From contig JAZOLI010000060.1 in assembly GCA_045652965.1 (NCBI GenBank), forward strand, positions 1 through 10,050: a DNA stretch of 10,050 bases, written 5' to 3'. A program made the translations under genes and the position numbers. Positions 1-6,189 of this stretch are shown piece by piece. The notes beneath the pieces were generated by a model. That model was not told where the DNA came from. It searched no databases and saw only the letters and a list, made by a program, of their open reading frames with translations. Origin of the DNA: Scatosoma sp045652965 (GTDB lineage Bacteria > Bacillota > Clostridia > Christensenellales > Borkfalkiaceae). Position 1 is the stretch's first letter. Every line of letters starts with the position of its first letter.

Positions 1-391
1 AAACTGCGTCGGTAAGCGTCCGTTCAGCGAAAAAGAAAGCAAAGCCCTTGCGCTTTTTACACAAAAAATTAAGCCGAATTTTACGGTGAGTTATCACACG
101 AAAGGGGAAGAAATTTATTGGTATTTTTATCAATCAATGCGTACCTGCCCCCGTGATAAAAGTTTGGCGTTGTCGTTGTCGCGATCGACGGGATATCCGC
201 TTGCCTATGCAAAAGGAAGCGCAGGGGGGTATAAGGATTGGTGTATACAAGCTTTTAACATCCCTTCTTTCACCATTGAAGCAGGCGATGATCAGCTTTG
301 TCATCCGCTTGGAGAAGAAGCTATCGAAGATATTATAAAAAAGAACGAAAACACATTATACGATTTGTCAAAGGAATACGTTTTAGAATGA
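1..391 (+). CDS. M14 family zinc peptidase, C-terminal part (5' end outside window)
   Basis: The reading frame is open from base 2 to the TGA at 389-391, giving 129 visible residues; the start and the N-terminal HxxE zinc motif lie upstream of the window. The visible part follows the M14 carboxypeptidase fold. A PFSE segment at visible residues 7-10 is followed by SYHTKG at 30-35, whose H32 fits the third zinc ligand. GYKDW follows at 76-80, and SFTIEAG at 89-95 has E93 as the likely catalytic glutamate. The GYKDW and TIEAG context resembles the subfamily that cleaves gamma-D-glutamyl-diamino acid bonds in peptidoglycan peptides, so a role in cell-wall peptide turnover is likely but inferred. 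A GTG at 86 would be internal to the fold and is not a credible start. The stop overlaps the tadA start as ATGA, so the two genes are probably translationally coupled. Confidence 0.85.
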   Translation, partial: NCVGKRPFSEKESKALALFTQKIKPNFTVSYHTKGEEIYWYFYQSMRTCPRDKSLALSLSRSTGYPLAYAKGSAGGYKDWCIQAFNIPSFTIEAGDDQLCHPLGEEAIEDIIKKNENTLYDLSKEYVLE

Positions 392-909
392 AAAGATTAA
401 CGAGAGAAGAAAAATTTATGCGCAAGGCGATTGCGGCGGCAAAGCGTGGATTAAAGCAAGGCGAAGTGCCCATTGGCGCCGTTGTTGTTTTTGAAGATAA
501 AGTGGTTGCAAGCGGATATAACCGCCGCGCAAAATTGCAGCTTGCTTCCGCGCACGCGGAAATGATGGCGATCGATAGAGCCTGCAAAAAATTTGGTTCT
601 TGGCGGCTTCCCGAAGGAAGCGAGCTATACGTGACGTTAGAGCCCTGTCCTATGTGCATGGGTGCGAGTTTAAACGCGCGCGTGGACAAGATCTATTTCG
701 GCGCTTACGAGCAAAAGGGAAGGTCTCTCACAAGCGAGATAGCAAACGCAAATTTATTAAATCATAAAACGGAAGTTATCGGCGGTGTTTTAGTGGAAGA
801 ATGTTCCGCGCTTTTGAGTTCCTTTTTTATCTCGATGCGACAAAAACAAAAAGAAGAAAAGGAACGAAAGAAAGCGCAAGCCGATAATTTTTCTTGTGAA
901 GAAATTTAA
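388..909 (+). CDS. tadA: tRNA-specific adenosine deaminase TadA
   Basis: TadA deaminates adenosine 34 to inosine in the anticodon of tRNA-Arg(ACG), allowing one tRNA to read several arginine codons. The 173-residue product has the cytidine/deoxycytidylate deaminase zinc fold. HAE at 56-58 supplies the zinc ligand H56 and the proton-shuttle E58, and PCPMC at 86-90 supplies ligands C87 and C90, nearly the same numbers as in E. coli. The segment GEVPIGAVVV at 25-34 is typical of the family. I chose ATG 388 because the protein then begins just before the first helix as in homologues. The in-frame ATG at 298 adds 30 basic residues that lie over the M14 gene. The nearest Shine-Dalgarno-like AAGGA ends 12 bases upstream, which is long and fits coupling to the upstream gene through the ATGA overlap. 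The C-terminal tail (about 150-173) is rich in Lys and Glu and probably disordered. Confidence 0.95.
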   Translation: MKRLTREEKFMRKAIAAAKRGLKQGEVPIGAVVVFEDKVVASGYNRRAKLQLASAHAEMMAIDRACKKFGSWRLPEGSELYVTLEPCPMCMGASLNARVDKIYFGAYEQKGRSLTSEIANANLLNHKTEVIGGVLVEECSALLSSFFISMRQKQKEEKERKKAQADNFSCEEI

Positions 910-927
910 AAATGCACCCTTATTCCC

Positions 928-956
928 TTGACTTAATTCACAAAAAAGGGTATTAT
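928..956 (+). promoter_or_regulatory. Sigma-A type promoter of prs
   Basis: TTGACT at 928-933 (5 of 6 matches to the -35 consensus), a 17-base spacer, and TATTAT at 951-956 (5 of 6 matches to the -10 consensus). Transcription should start near 962-964, leaving a leader of about 95 bases before the prs start codon. The promoter lies 19 bases after the tadA stop and I see no terminator between them, so readthrough from tadA is also possible. Confidence 0.85.
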
Positions 957-997
957 ATTATTGGCTATTTTAAGTAGCAAAACAAACTACGAAAAAA

Positions 998-1032
998 CCG
1001 ACTGCAAATCGCGGAAAAGCGATGCGTGGCGG
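998..1032 (+). other. Imperfect hairpin in the prs leader
   Basis: The leader RNA can fold into an interrupted stem. CCG 998-1000 pairs with CGG 1030-1032. TGC 1003-1005 pairs with GCG 1024-1026 (one G-U), with C1002 pairing to G1028 across a one-base bulge. After a two-A bulge, ATCGC 1008-1012 pairs with GCGAT 1019-1023, closing a GGAAAA loop. No run of T follows, so it is not an intrinsic terminator. It ends 12 bases before the prs Shine-Dalgarno site AGGAAGG (1045-1051). A smaller hairpin, 964-969 with 973-978, lies near the predicted 5' end. Whether either is functional is unknown. Confidence 0.5.
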
Positions 1033-1057
1033 AAAAAATAAATTAGGAAGGTTACAT

Positions 1058-2002
1058 ATGATAACTCACGGCAATGAAATTAAGTTGTTTTGTGGTAACT
1101 CCAATCGCCCTTTGGCGGAAGCGATTGCAAAAAAGCTCAATACAGGGCTTGGCGAAATCGAAGTTGGCACGTTCTCCGATGGTGAAATCAACGTTCATAT
1201 CGCGGAAACGGTGCGTGGTAGAGACGTGTTCATTATCCAATCTACTTGCTCGCCCGTTAACGATAATTTGATGGAACTTTTGATCATGATCGACGCAGCA
1301 AAACGTGCATCGGCTGGGCGGATCACGGCGGTAATCCCTTATTTTGGGTATGCTCGTCAAGATAGAAAAGCGCGTTCGCGCGATCCCATCACGGCAAAAC
1401 TCGTGGCAAACTTGCTCACGAATGCAGGCGCAGACCGCGTTTTGACGATGGATTTGCACGCGGATCAAATTCAAGGTTTCTTTGATATTCCCGTTGACAA
1501 TCTTCTTGGCGGTCCTACGCTTTATAACTATTTTGCAAAACAAGGCGACATTGACGTGGTTGTTGCGCCCGACGTTGGCGCGGTGAAGCGTTCGAGAAAG
1601 GTTGCTGAAAAATTCGGTGTGCCCCTTGCGATTATCGATAAACGTCGTCCCAAGGCGAACGTTATGGAAGTTATGAGCATCATTGGCGACGTAAAAGGCA
1701 AGAGATACCTTATGGTCGATGACATGGTGGACACGGCAGGCACGCTTTGCCAAGGCGCGCAAGCAATCAAAGATGCAGGTGCGGAAGCGGTGTATGCTGG
1801 TTGCACGCACGCAATTTTGAGTGGACCTGCGCTTGAAAGATTGGAAAAATCGGCAATCACGAAATTCGTTATGCTCGATACCATCAATCTTCCCGAAGAA
1901 AAGAAACTCGACAAATTCGAAATTCTTACCGTTGCGGATATCTTTGCTGCGGCAATCGAAAACGTATACCTTGTCAAACCCATGTCGAAATTGTACGACT
2001 AA
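1058..2002 (+). CDS. prs: Ribose-phosphate pyrophosphokinase (PRPP synthetase)
   Basis: Prs transfers pyrophosphate from ATP to ribose 5-phosphate, making PRPP for purine, pyrimidine, NAD, histidine and tryptophan synthesis. The 314 residues match the usual class I length. Visible motifs in order are FSDGEI at 39-44, the ATP-site segment PYFGYARQDRK at 94-104, DLHADQIQGFF at 132-142 with the metal-binding H134, APDVGAVKR at 170-178, the catalytic flexible loop around KRRPK at 195-199, and the PRPP-binding loop DDMVDTAGT at 221-229. The start at ATG 1058 is set by AGGAAGG six bases upstream and by family length; an ATG at 1022 would add 12 residues from the leader hairpin region. The gene heads the prs-pth-mfd block known from Bacillota, here without a ctc (L25-like) gene between prs and pth. 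Confidence 0.97.
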   Translation: MITHGNEIKLFCGNSNRPLAEAIAKKLNTGLGEIEVGTFSDGEINVHIAETVRGRDVFIIQSTCSPVNDNLMELLIMIDAAKRASAGRITAVIPYFGYARQDRKARSRDPITAKLVANLLTNAGADRVLTMDLHADQIQGFFDIPVDNLLGGPTLYNYFAKQGDIDVVVAPDVGAVKRSRKVAEKFGVPLAIIDKRRPKANVMEVMSIIGDVKGKRYLMVDDMVDTAGTLCQGAQAIKDAGAEAVYAGCTHAILSGPALERLEKSAITKFVMLDTINLPEEKKLDKFEILTVADIFAAAIENVYLVKPMSKLYD

Positions 2003-2023
2003 TTTTAAAAACACAAACGAAAG

Positions 2024-2054
2024 AAGCCGCCGCGGTGATAGCGGCGACGCTTTT
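2024..2054 (+). other. GC-rich hairpin between prs and pth
   Basis: AAGC (2024-2027) plus CGCCGC (2028-2033) pairs with GCGGCG (2041-2046) and GCTT (2049-2052), with a seven-base loop and a two-base AC bulge on the 3' side. Only four T follow the pairing core before a G, so it would be a weak intrinsic terminator at best. It may instead attenuate transcription, stop 3'-to-5' decay of prs mRNA, or mark a processing site. The pth Shine-Dalgarno site begins a few bases later. Confidence 0.5.
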
Positions 2055-2071
2055 GACAAAAGGAAAGAAAT

Positions 2072-2632
2072 ATGTATCTGATCGTTGGATTGGGAAACCC
2101 TGACAAACAATATGAAAAAACCTTTCATAATATGGGCTTTATCGCGGTGGGCGATGCGGCGGAAATTTTAGGCGCAAAGTTTAAAAAGAAAGAATGTGAA
2201 GCGTCTGTTGCGGAAGCTTACGTAAATGGTGAAAAGGTGATTCTTGCTCGTCCTTTAACGTATATGAACAATTCGGGTAGAGCGGTGAAGCAGCTTATGG
2301 CAAAATATAAAATCCCGCCTGAAAACCTGCTTGTTATCTATGACGATTATGATCTTCCCAAAGGTAAAGTGCGCATTCGCGCGAGCGGCAGCGCAGGCAC
2401 GCATAACGGAATGCGTAGCGTGATCGGGGAAACGGGCTTGACGAATTTTGCAAGAATCCGTATCGGTATTCGCGATGAAGACGTGAAAATCCCCATCATC
2501 AACTACGTGCTTGCGGAAATCGGGAAAGAAGATTACGAGCTTTACGCCACAGCCTGCAAAACGGCAGGCGAAGCCGCGGCGGAGTTTGCCAAAGGCTTAG
2601 ACATTGAAAAAGTAATGGGGAAATTCAATTAA
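2072..2632 (+). CDS. pth: Peptidyl-tRNA hydrolase
   Basis: Pth cleaves the ester bond of peptidyl-tRNAs that fall off the ribosome, recycling the tRNA. The 186-residue protein starts with the signature GLGNP (6-10). The catalytic residues can be placed by eye against the E. coli enzyme: N9, H19 in FHNMGF as the general base, N67 in TYMNNSG (63-69), D91 in YDDYDLPKG (90-98), and H111-N112 in GTHNGM (109-114). The start ATG 2072 has AAAGGA seven bases upstream. The family is usually about 185-210 residues, so the protein is complete. The gene lies 69 bases after prs and 19 bases before mfd, an arrangement well known in Bacillota, and is probably transcribed with both. No fin gene (present between pth and mfd in Bacillus) fits in the 19-base gap. 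Confidence 0.97.
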   Translation: MYLIVGLGNPDKQYEKTFHNMGFIAVGDAAEILGAKFKKKECEASVAEAYVNGEKVILARPLTYMNNSGRAVKQLMAKYKIPPENLLVIYDDYDLPKGKVRIRASGSAGTHNGMRSVIGETGLTNFARIRIGIRDEDVKIPIINYVLAEIGKEDYELYATACKTAGEAAAEFAKGLDIEKVMGKFN

Positions 2633-2651
2633 AACGTAAGTTGTTAAAAGG

Positions 2652-5600
2652 ATGATGAAACGCAATTTTTTCAATTTTGAAAATATAGGGGGAGAATATC
2701 CCTTGTTTGCAGATGATATCCGCCGCGGCACGCCCACGGCGGTTTTCGGTGTTTCCGATTCCTTAAAATATCTGCTTGCAGGCTTGATTGATTATCCTGT
2801 TGTCTATATCACGGCGGATAGCATTTCGGCGAAAAAAGCGGCGGAAAACATTTCCGCTTTGTCGGGAAAAAAGACGGAAGTGCTTGCGGCAAAAGATGAA
2901 GTTTTGCTTTATCGCAAAGCGCTTTCAAAAGATTCTCTCTATCAAAGAATTCGCGGCATTTCTTCTCTTTATCAAGGCGGGGAAGTGACGGTTGCGGAGA
3001 TCGACGCGCTTATTCAGCTTTTCCCCAAAACCTTGCCCACACTCACCCTTGAAGAAGGGACAGAGTTGGATTTTGTGAGCCTGCCTGCTCGCCTTACGCA
3101 AATGGGCTACACGCGAAATTTTGAAGTCGAAACGCAAGGTGTGTTTGCTCTTCGCGGCGACATACTCGACATTTATCCCGTAGGCGAAGAAAATCCCGTA
3201 CGCATCGATTTTTTCGGCGATACGATTGAAAAAATCAAACCCTATGATCTTGCAACAGGAACGCGTTTACCTACCGTAAATAGGCTCACCATTCTTCCTG
3301 CTACCGACGTGATCACATCTCAAAACGATCGCAAGCGAGTGGAAGCTGCGCTTGAAAAAGCCATAAAAGATTTCAAAACAGCGGAAGCCTATACGCGCGC
3401 AAAGGAGATAGCAGATGAGATACTTTCTCAGGAGCAATTAACTTCTTCGTTCGTGTTGCCTTTGCTTGAAAACACAACCGATTTCTTTTCGATATTGCCC
3501 GAAAACGCCGTGCTTATCTTCGACGAAGGCAAATCGCTTTGGGATAAGTTTAATGGGCTTTACAAAGAGCATGAAGAGCGTTTTCACCGTTTGCAAGCTG
3601 GGGGAGAAGCGTTTGATTTCACGTCCCGGCAATATATCGACAAAGAAAAATTTTTAAGCGCTATTTTAGAAAAACGGCGTGTAGTTTTACAAACGTTTAC
3701 AGGCAATCCTTTCTTTTTTGAACCGCTTAAAATTTACAATTTCACCGCCACGCCAACGTCGAAATATTTAAACGGTTTCCCTGCTCTTTTAACGGATATA
3801 AAAAACTGGAAAAAGGGCGGTTATCGTGTTCTTTTATATTGCGGCGACAATGCTCGTGCAATCAAAATGACGGAGAATTTAGCCGAAGAATATATTTCCA
3901 CAGCTAAGCGTCCCGAAACGTTGGAACGTTTAGAAGGCGTTTGTGTTTTGGAAGATAAGCTAGAAAAGGGCTTTGTTTTGCATTCGTGTAAAACGGCAGT
4001 GATCGGTGTGAGCGATTTATACACCAAACCACCCGATTCTCGGCGTATACGCCGCAAGCGTGGCGATATGTTTTCCGCACCCGAAGTGGGCGATTTCGTC
4101 GTGCACGAAACGCATGGTATTGGTAAGGTTATCGGGACGAAAAAAATTGAAACGACGGACGGCACGAAAGAATATATCGCGCTTGCTTATAAAGACGGCG
4201 ATATGCTTTACGTACCAGCTGAAAGCATGGACGTTTTGTCTAAATACGTAGGCGATAGCAATCCGAATTTAAGCAAGATTGGCGGGGCTGATTTTGAGCG
4301 TGTGAAAGCGCGCGTTAAAGCTTCTCTTAAAAAACTTGCATTTGATTTAAAACAACTTTATGCAGAGCGCACGGAAAAGAAAGGATATCCGTTCCCAGCG
4401 AATGAAATTTTCATGCAAGAATTTGAAGAAGCGTTCGAGCACGAACTCACGCCCGACCAAGCGAGCTCCGTTTCCGAAATCAAAGAAGATATGTGTTCGG
4501 AAAAGGTGATGGATCGTTTGCTTTGTGGGGATGTTGGGTTTGGTAAAACGGAAGTAGCGTTTCGCGCGGTATACCTTTGCGCGCTTGCAGGAAAACAAGC
4601 AGCGCTTATGTGTCCCAGCACGGTGCTTTGCAAGCAACATTTTAACACGGCTTGGGCGCGCTTTGAGCAGTTTGGTTTAAAAGTTGCCGCACTCAATCGC
4701 TTTAACACGCCCAAAGAAACGGAAAAAATTTTGCAAGGTCTTGCCGACGGCTCTATCGATTTTGTTATTGGCACACACCGATTGTTGTCCAGCGACGTTA
4801 AATTTAAAAACCTTGGATTGCTGGTTTTGGACGAAGAGCAGCGCTTCGGCGTGGAACATAAGGAAAAAATTAAGAACATACGAAAGGATATCGATTGCCT
4901 TACTATGACGGCAACGCCAATTCCAAGAACGCTTCATATGTCCCTTTCAGGTATACGCGACATTTCCACCATTCACACGCCACCTGTGGAGCGTTTACCC
5001 GTGCAAACCTACGTGGTGGAAGAAACGGAAACGCTCATTCGCGATGCGTGTATACGCGAGCTTTCTCGTGGGGGGCAGGTGTTCATTCTCTATAACAAAG
5101 TGGAGAGTATTTTCACGTTTGCTTCGACCATTCGACGCATATTGCCTGAAGCAACCGTTTCGGTGGCGCACGGAAGAATGGATAAAGCGGCGCTTGAAAA
5201 CGCCGTGCTCAATTTTTACGGTGGAAAATCGGATATTTTGGTGACAACGACGATTATTGAAAACGGCGTCGACCTTCCCAACGCTAACACAATTATCGTG
5301 ATTGATAGCGACAGGTTAGGCATTTCTCAGCTCTATCAACTCAAAGGTAGAGTGGGTAGAAGTTCGCGGCTTGCGCACGCGTATTTCACGTATAAAGCAG
5401 AGCGTGTAATGTCGGATAATGCCGCGGCTCGGCTCAAAGCAATTATGGAATTCACCGAGCTTGGATCGGGCTATAAGCTTGCTATGCGCGATTTGGAAAT
5501 TCGGGGTGCAGGCAACGTTTTAGGCGCGGAACAACATGGGCATATGGATAAGGTGGGCTACGAGCTTTACGCCAAGCTTTTAAAAGAAGAATTGACGGGT

Positions 5601-6062
5601 GAAAGCCACGTTTCCGCCGAGCTTGATATCCGCACAACGGCGTATATTTCCGAAAAATATATCGAATCTTCGGCAGGGCGTTTGGACACCTATAAACAGA
5701 TTGCCGAAATTTCTTCCATTTCCGATTATAAACGCGTGTACGCTTCCTTGCAAGATACCTATGGCTCTCTTCCGCGCGCGGTGGAAAATCTAATGGTGAT
5801 TGCCGTTTTAAAAAGCTACGCCGCGCCATTCAACGTCAAGAAAATCACGGTGGCAAAGGGCGTTGGTTCGCTTGAATTTCCCACGCTTGAAAGCTTGGGC
5901 GATAAGCGCGTGCAAGCGGCGCTTGATAAATTTGCTTCGGAAACCCGCTTAAATATGACGGAAGCGCCCGTGGTAGAGTTCTTTAAAGGTCGTGACGCGG
6001 CGGAATTGATGGCGCAAATGACAAAATTTTTGAAATTTGCGCGAACTTTTGAAAGTTTATAA
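2652..6062 (+). CDS. mfd: Transcription-repair coupling factor Mfd
   Basis: Mfd is a cytoplasmic DNA translocase that pushes off RNA polymerase stalled at DNA lesions and recruits UvrA. The 1136 residues match the family's full length. The N-terminal UvrB-like module includes GVFALRGDILDIYP at 163-176. The CarD-like RNA polymerase interaction domain covers about 480-540, beginning GDFVVHETHGIG, and is followed by a basic helix linker. The RecG-like motor has TPDQ at 600-603, Walker A GDVGFGKT at 626-633, the DEEQ box at 727-730, TATPIPRT at 753-760, TTTIIENGVD from 865, and QLKGRVGR at 896-903 with the arginine finger. The C-terminal TRCF domain covers about 1000-1110. Start choice is uncertain: ATG 2652 and ATG 2655 both lie directly on or next to AAAAGG, giving almost no spacing. 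A TTG at 2703 has a better spaced AGGGGGAG but would remove residues that homologues have. Confidence 0.97.
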   Translation: MMKRNFFNFENIGGEYPLFADDIRRGTPTAVFGVSDSLKYLLAGLIDYPVVYITADSISAKKAAENISALSGKKTEVLAAKDEVLLYRKALSKDSLYQRIRGISSLYQGGEVTVAEIDALIQLFPKTLPTLTLEEGTELDFVSLPARLTQMGYTRNFEVETQGVFALRGDILDIYPVGEENPVRIDFFGDTIEKIKPYDLATGTRLPTVNRLTILPATDVITSQNDRKRVEAALEKAIKDFKTAEAYTRAKEIADEILSQEQLTSSFVLPLLENTTDFFSILPENAVLIFDEGKSLWDKFNGLYKEHEERFHRLQAGGEAFDFTSRQYIDKEKFLSAILEKRRVVLQTFTGNPFFFEPLKIYNFTATPTSKYLNGFPALLTDIKNWKKGGYRVLLYCGDNARAIKMTENLAEEYISTAKRPETLERLEGVCVLEDKLEKGFVLHSCKTAVIGVSDLYTKPPDSRRIRRKRGDMFSAPEVGDFVVHETHGIGKVIGTKKIETTDGTKEYIALAYKDGDMLYVPAESMDVLSKYVGDSNPNLSKIGGADFERVKARVKASLKKLAFDLKQLYAERTEKKGYPFPANEIFMQEFEEAFEHELTPDQASSVSEIKEDMCSEKVMDRLLCGDVGFGKTEVAFRAVYLCALAGKQAALMCPSTVLCKQHFNTAWARFEQFGLKVAALNRFNTPKETEKILQGLADGSIDFVIGTHRLLSSDVKFKNLGLLVLDEEQRFGVEHKEKIKNIRKDIDCLTMTATPIPRTLHMSLSGIRDISTIHTPPVERLPVQTYVVEETETLIRDACIRELSRGGQVFILYNKVESIFTFASTIRRILPEATVSVAHGRMDKAALENAVLNFYGGKSDILVTTTIIENGVDLPNANTIIVIDSDRLGISQLYQLKGRVGRSSRLAHAYFTYKAERVMSDNAAARLKAIMEFTELGSGYKLAMRDLEIRGAGNVLGAEQHGHMDKVGYELYAKLLKEELTGESHVSAELDIRTTAYISEKYIESSAGRLDTYKQIAEISSISDYKRVYASLQDTYGSLPRAVENLMVIAVLKSYAAPFNVKKITVAKGVGSLEFPTLESLGDKRVQAALDKFASETRLNMTEAPVVEFFKGRDAAELMAQMTKFLKFARTFESL

Positions 6063-6072
6063 GTAAAAACGT

Positions 6073-6101
6073 TTGCACTTTATAGAAAAATAGTTTATAA
6101 T
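6073..6101 (+). promoter_or_regulatory. Sigma-A type promoter of the PrsA-like lipoprotein gene
   Basis: TTGCAC at 6073-6078 (4 of 6 to the -35 consensus), a 17-base spacer, and a perfect TATAAT at 6096-6101. It begins 11 bases after the mfd stop. There is no terminator between mfd and this promoter, so the lipoprotein gene can receive both readthrough from the prs-pth-mfd block and its own transcription. The predicted start near 6108 gives a leader of about 80 bases. Confidence 0.75.
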
Positions 6102-6112
6102 ATAGATTGATA

Positions 6113-6169
6113 GCGTATGCGTCGACGTGGGAAAGCTTGATTTTTTAAGATGTCGATGTCAAAAAACGC
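6113..6169 (+). other. Long-stem hairpin in the lipoprotein gene leader
   Basis: Bases 6119-6128 (GCGTCGACGT) pair without interruption with 6150-6159 (ATGTCGATGT): ten pairs, three of them G-U, around a 21-base loop that contains a run of six T. An outer stem, GCGT 6113-6116 with ACGC 6166-6169, can extend the structure across small internal loops. The structure would begin almost at the predicted 5' end of the mRNA and finish 10 bases before the GGAG ribosome binding site at 6180-6183. No T-run follows the 3' arm. I do not recognise it as a known riboswitch or protein-binding leader. Confidence 0.5.
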
Positions 6170-6189
6170 GGGAATTATCGGAGTATTTT

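Noticed and set aside
298..387. Upstream in-frame ATG extending TadA by 30 residues
   Set aside because: The extension overlaps the M14 gene, is basic and unlike any TadA N-terminus; ATG 388 gives the family-like start.
910..950. Possible terminator after tadA (CCCTT and AAGGG copies)
   Set aside because: The arms give only five pairs with a 16-base loop and would overlap the prs promoter; no T-run follows in a suitable place.
1022..1057. Upstream in-frame ATG extending Prs by 12 residues
   Set aside because: The extension lies in the leader hairpin, whereas ATG 1058 has an ideal AGGAAGG six bases upstream and gives the standard 314-residue length.
910..1057. Possible SRP RNA gene next to tadA, as found in some Bacillota
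   Set aside because: The gap is short, contains a promoter, and does not show the conserved SRP Alu or S-domain loop sequences.
2053..2058. TTGACA resembling a -35 box before pth
   Set aside because: The matching -10 position would fall inside the first codons of pth and does not resemble TATAAT; the T-run also belongs to the hairpin.
1052..2128. Long open frame on the minus strand (358 codons) opposite prs and the start of pth
   Set aside because: Rich in Cys, His, Arg and Phe with no recognisable motif, and lies opposite strongly conserved prs coding sequence. It is a by-product of codon bias.
6127..6189. In-frame GTG extending the lipoprotein by 21 residues
   Set aside because: It would bury the signal peptide behind a charged segment containing Cys residues and lies in the leader hairpin; ATG 6190 has a GGAG site.
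961..6189. Similar words AGCGATGCGT and AGCGTATGCGT in the prs and lipoprotein leaders
   Set aside because: The match is short and gapped, and sits in different places within the two hairpins; chance is the simpler explanation.
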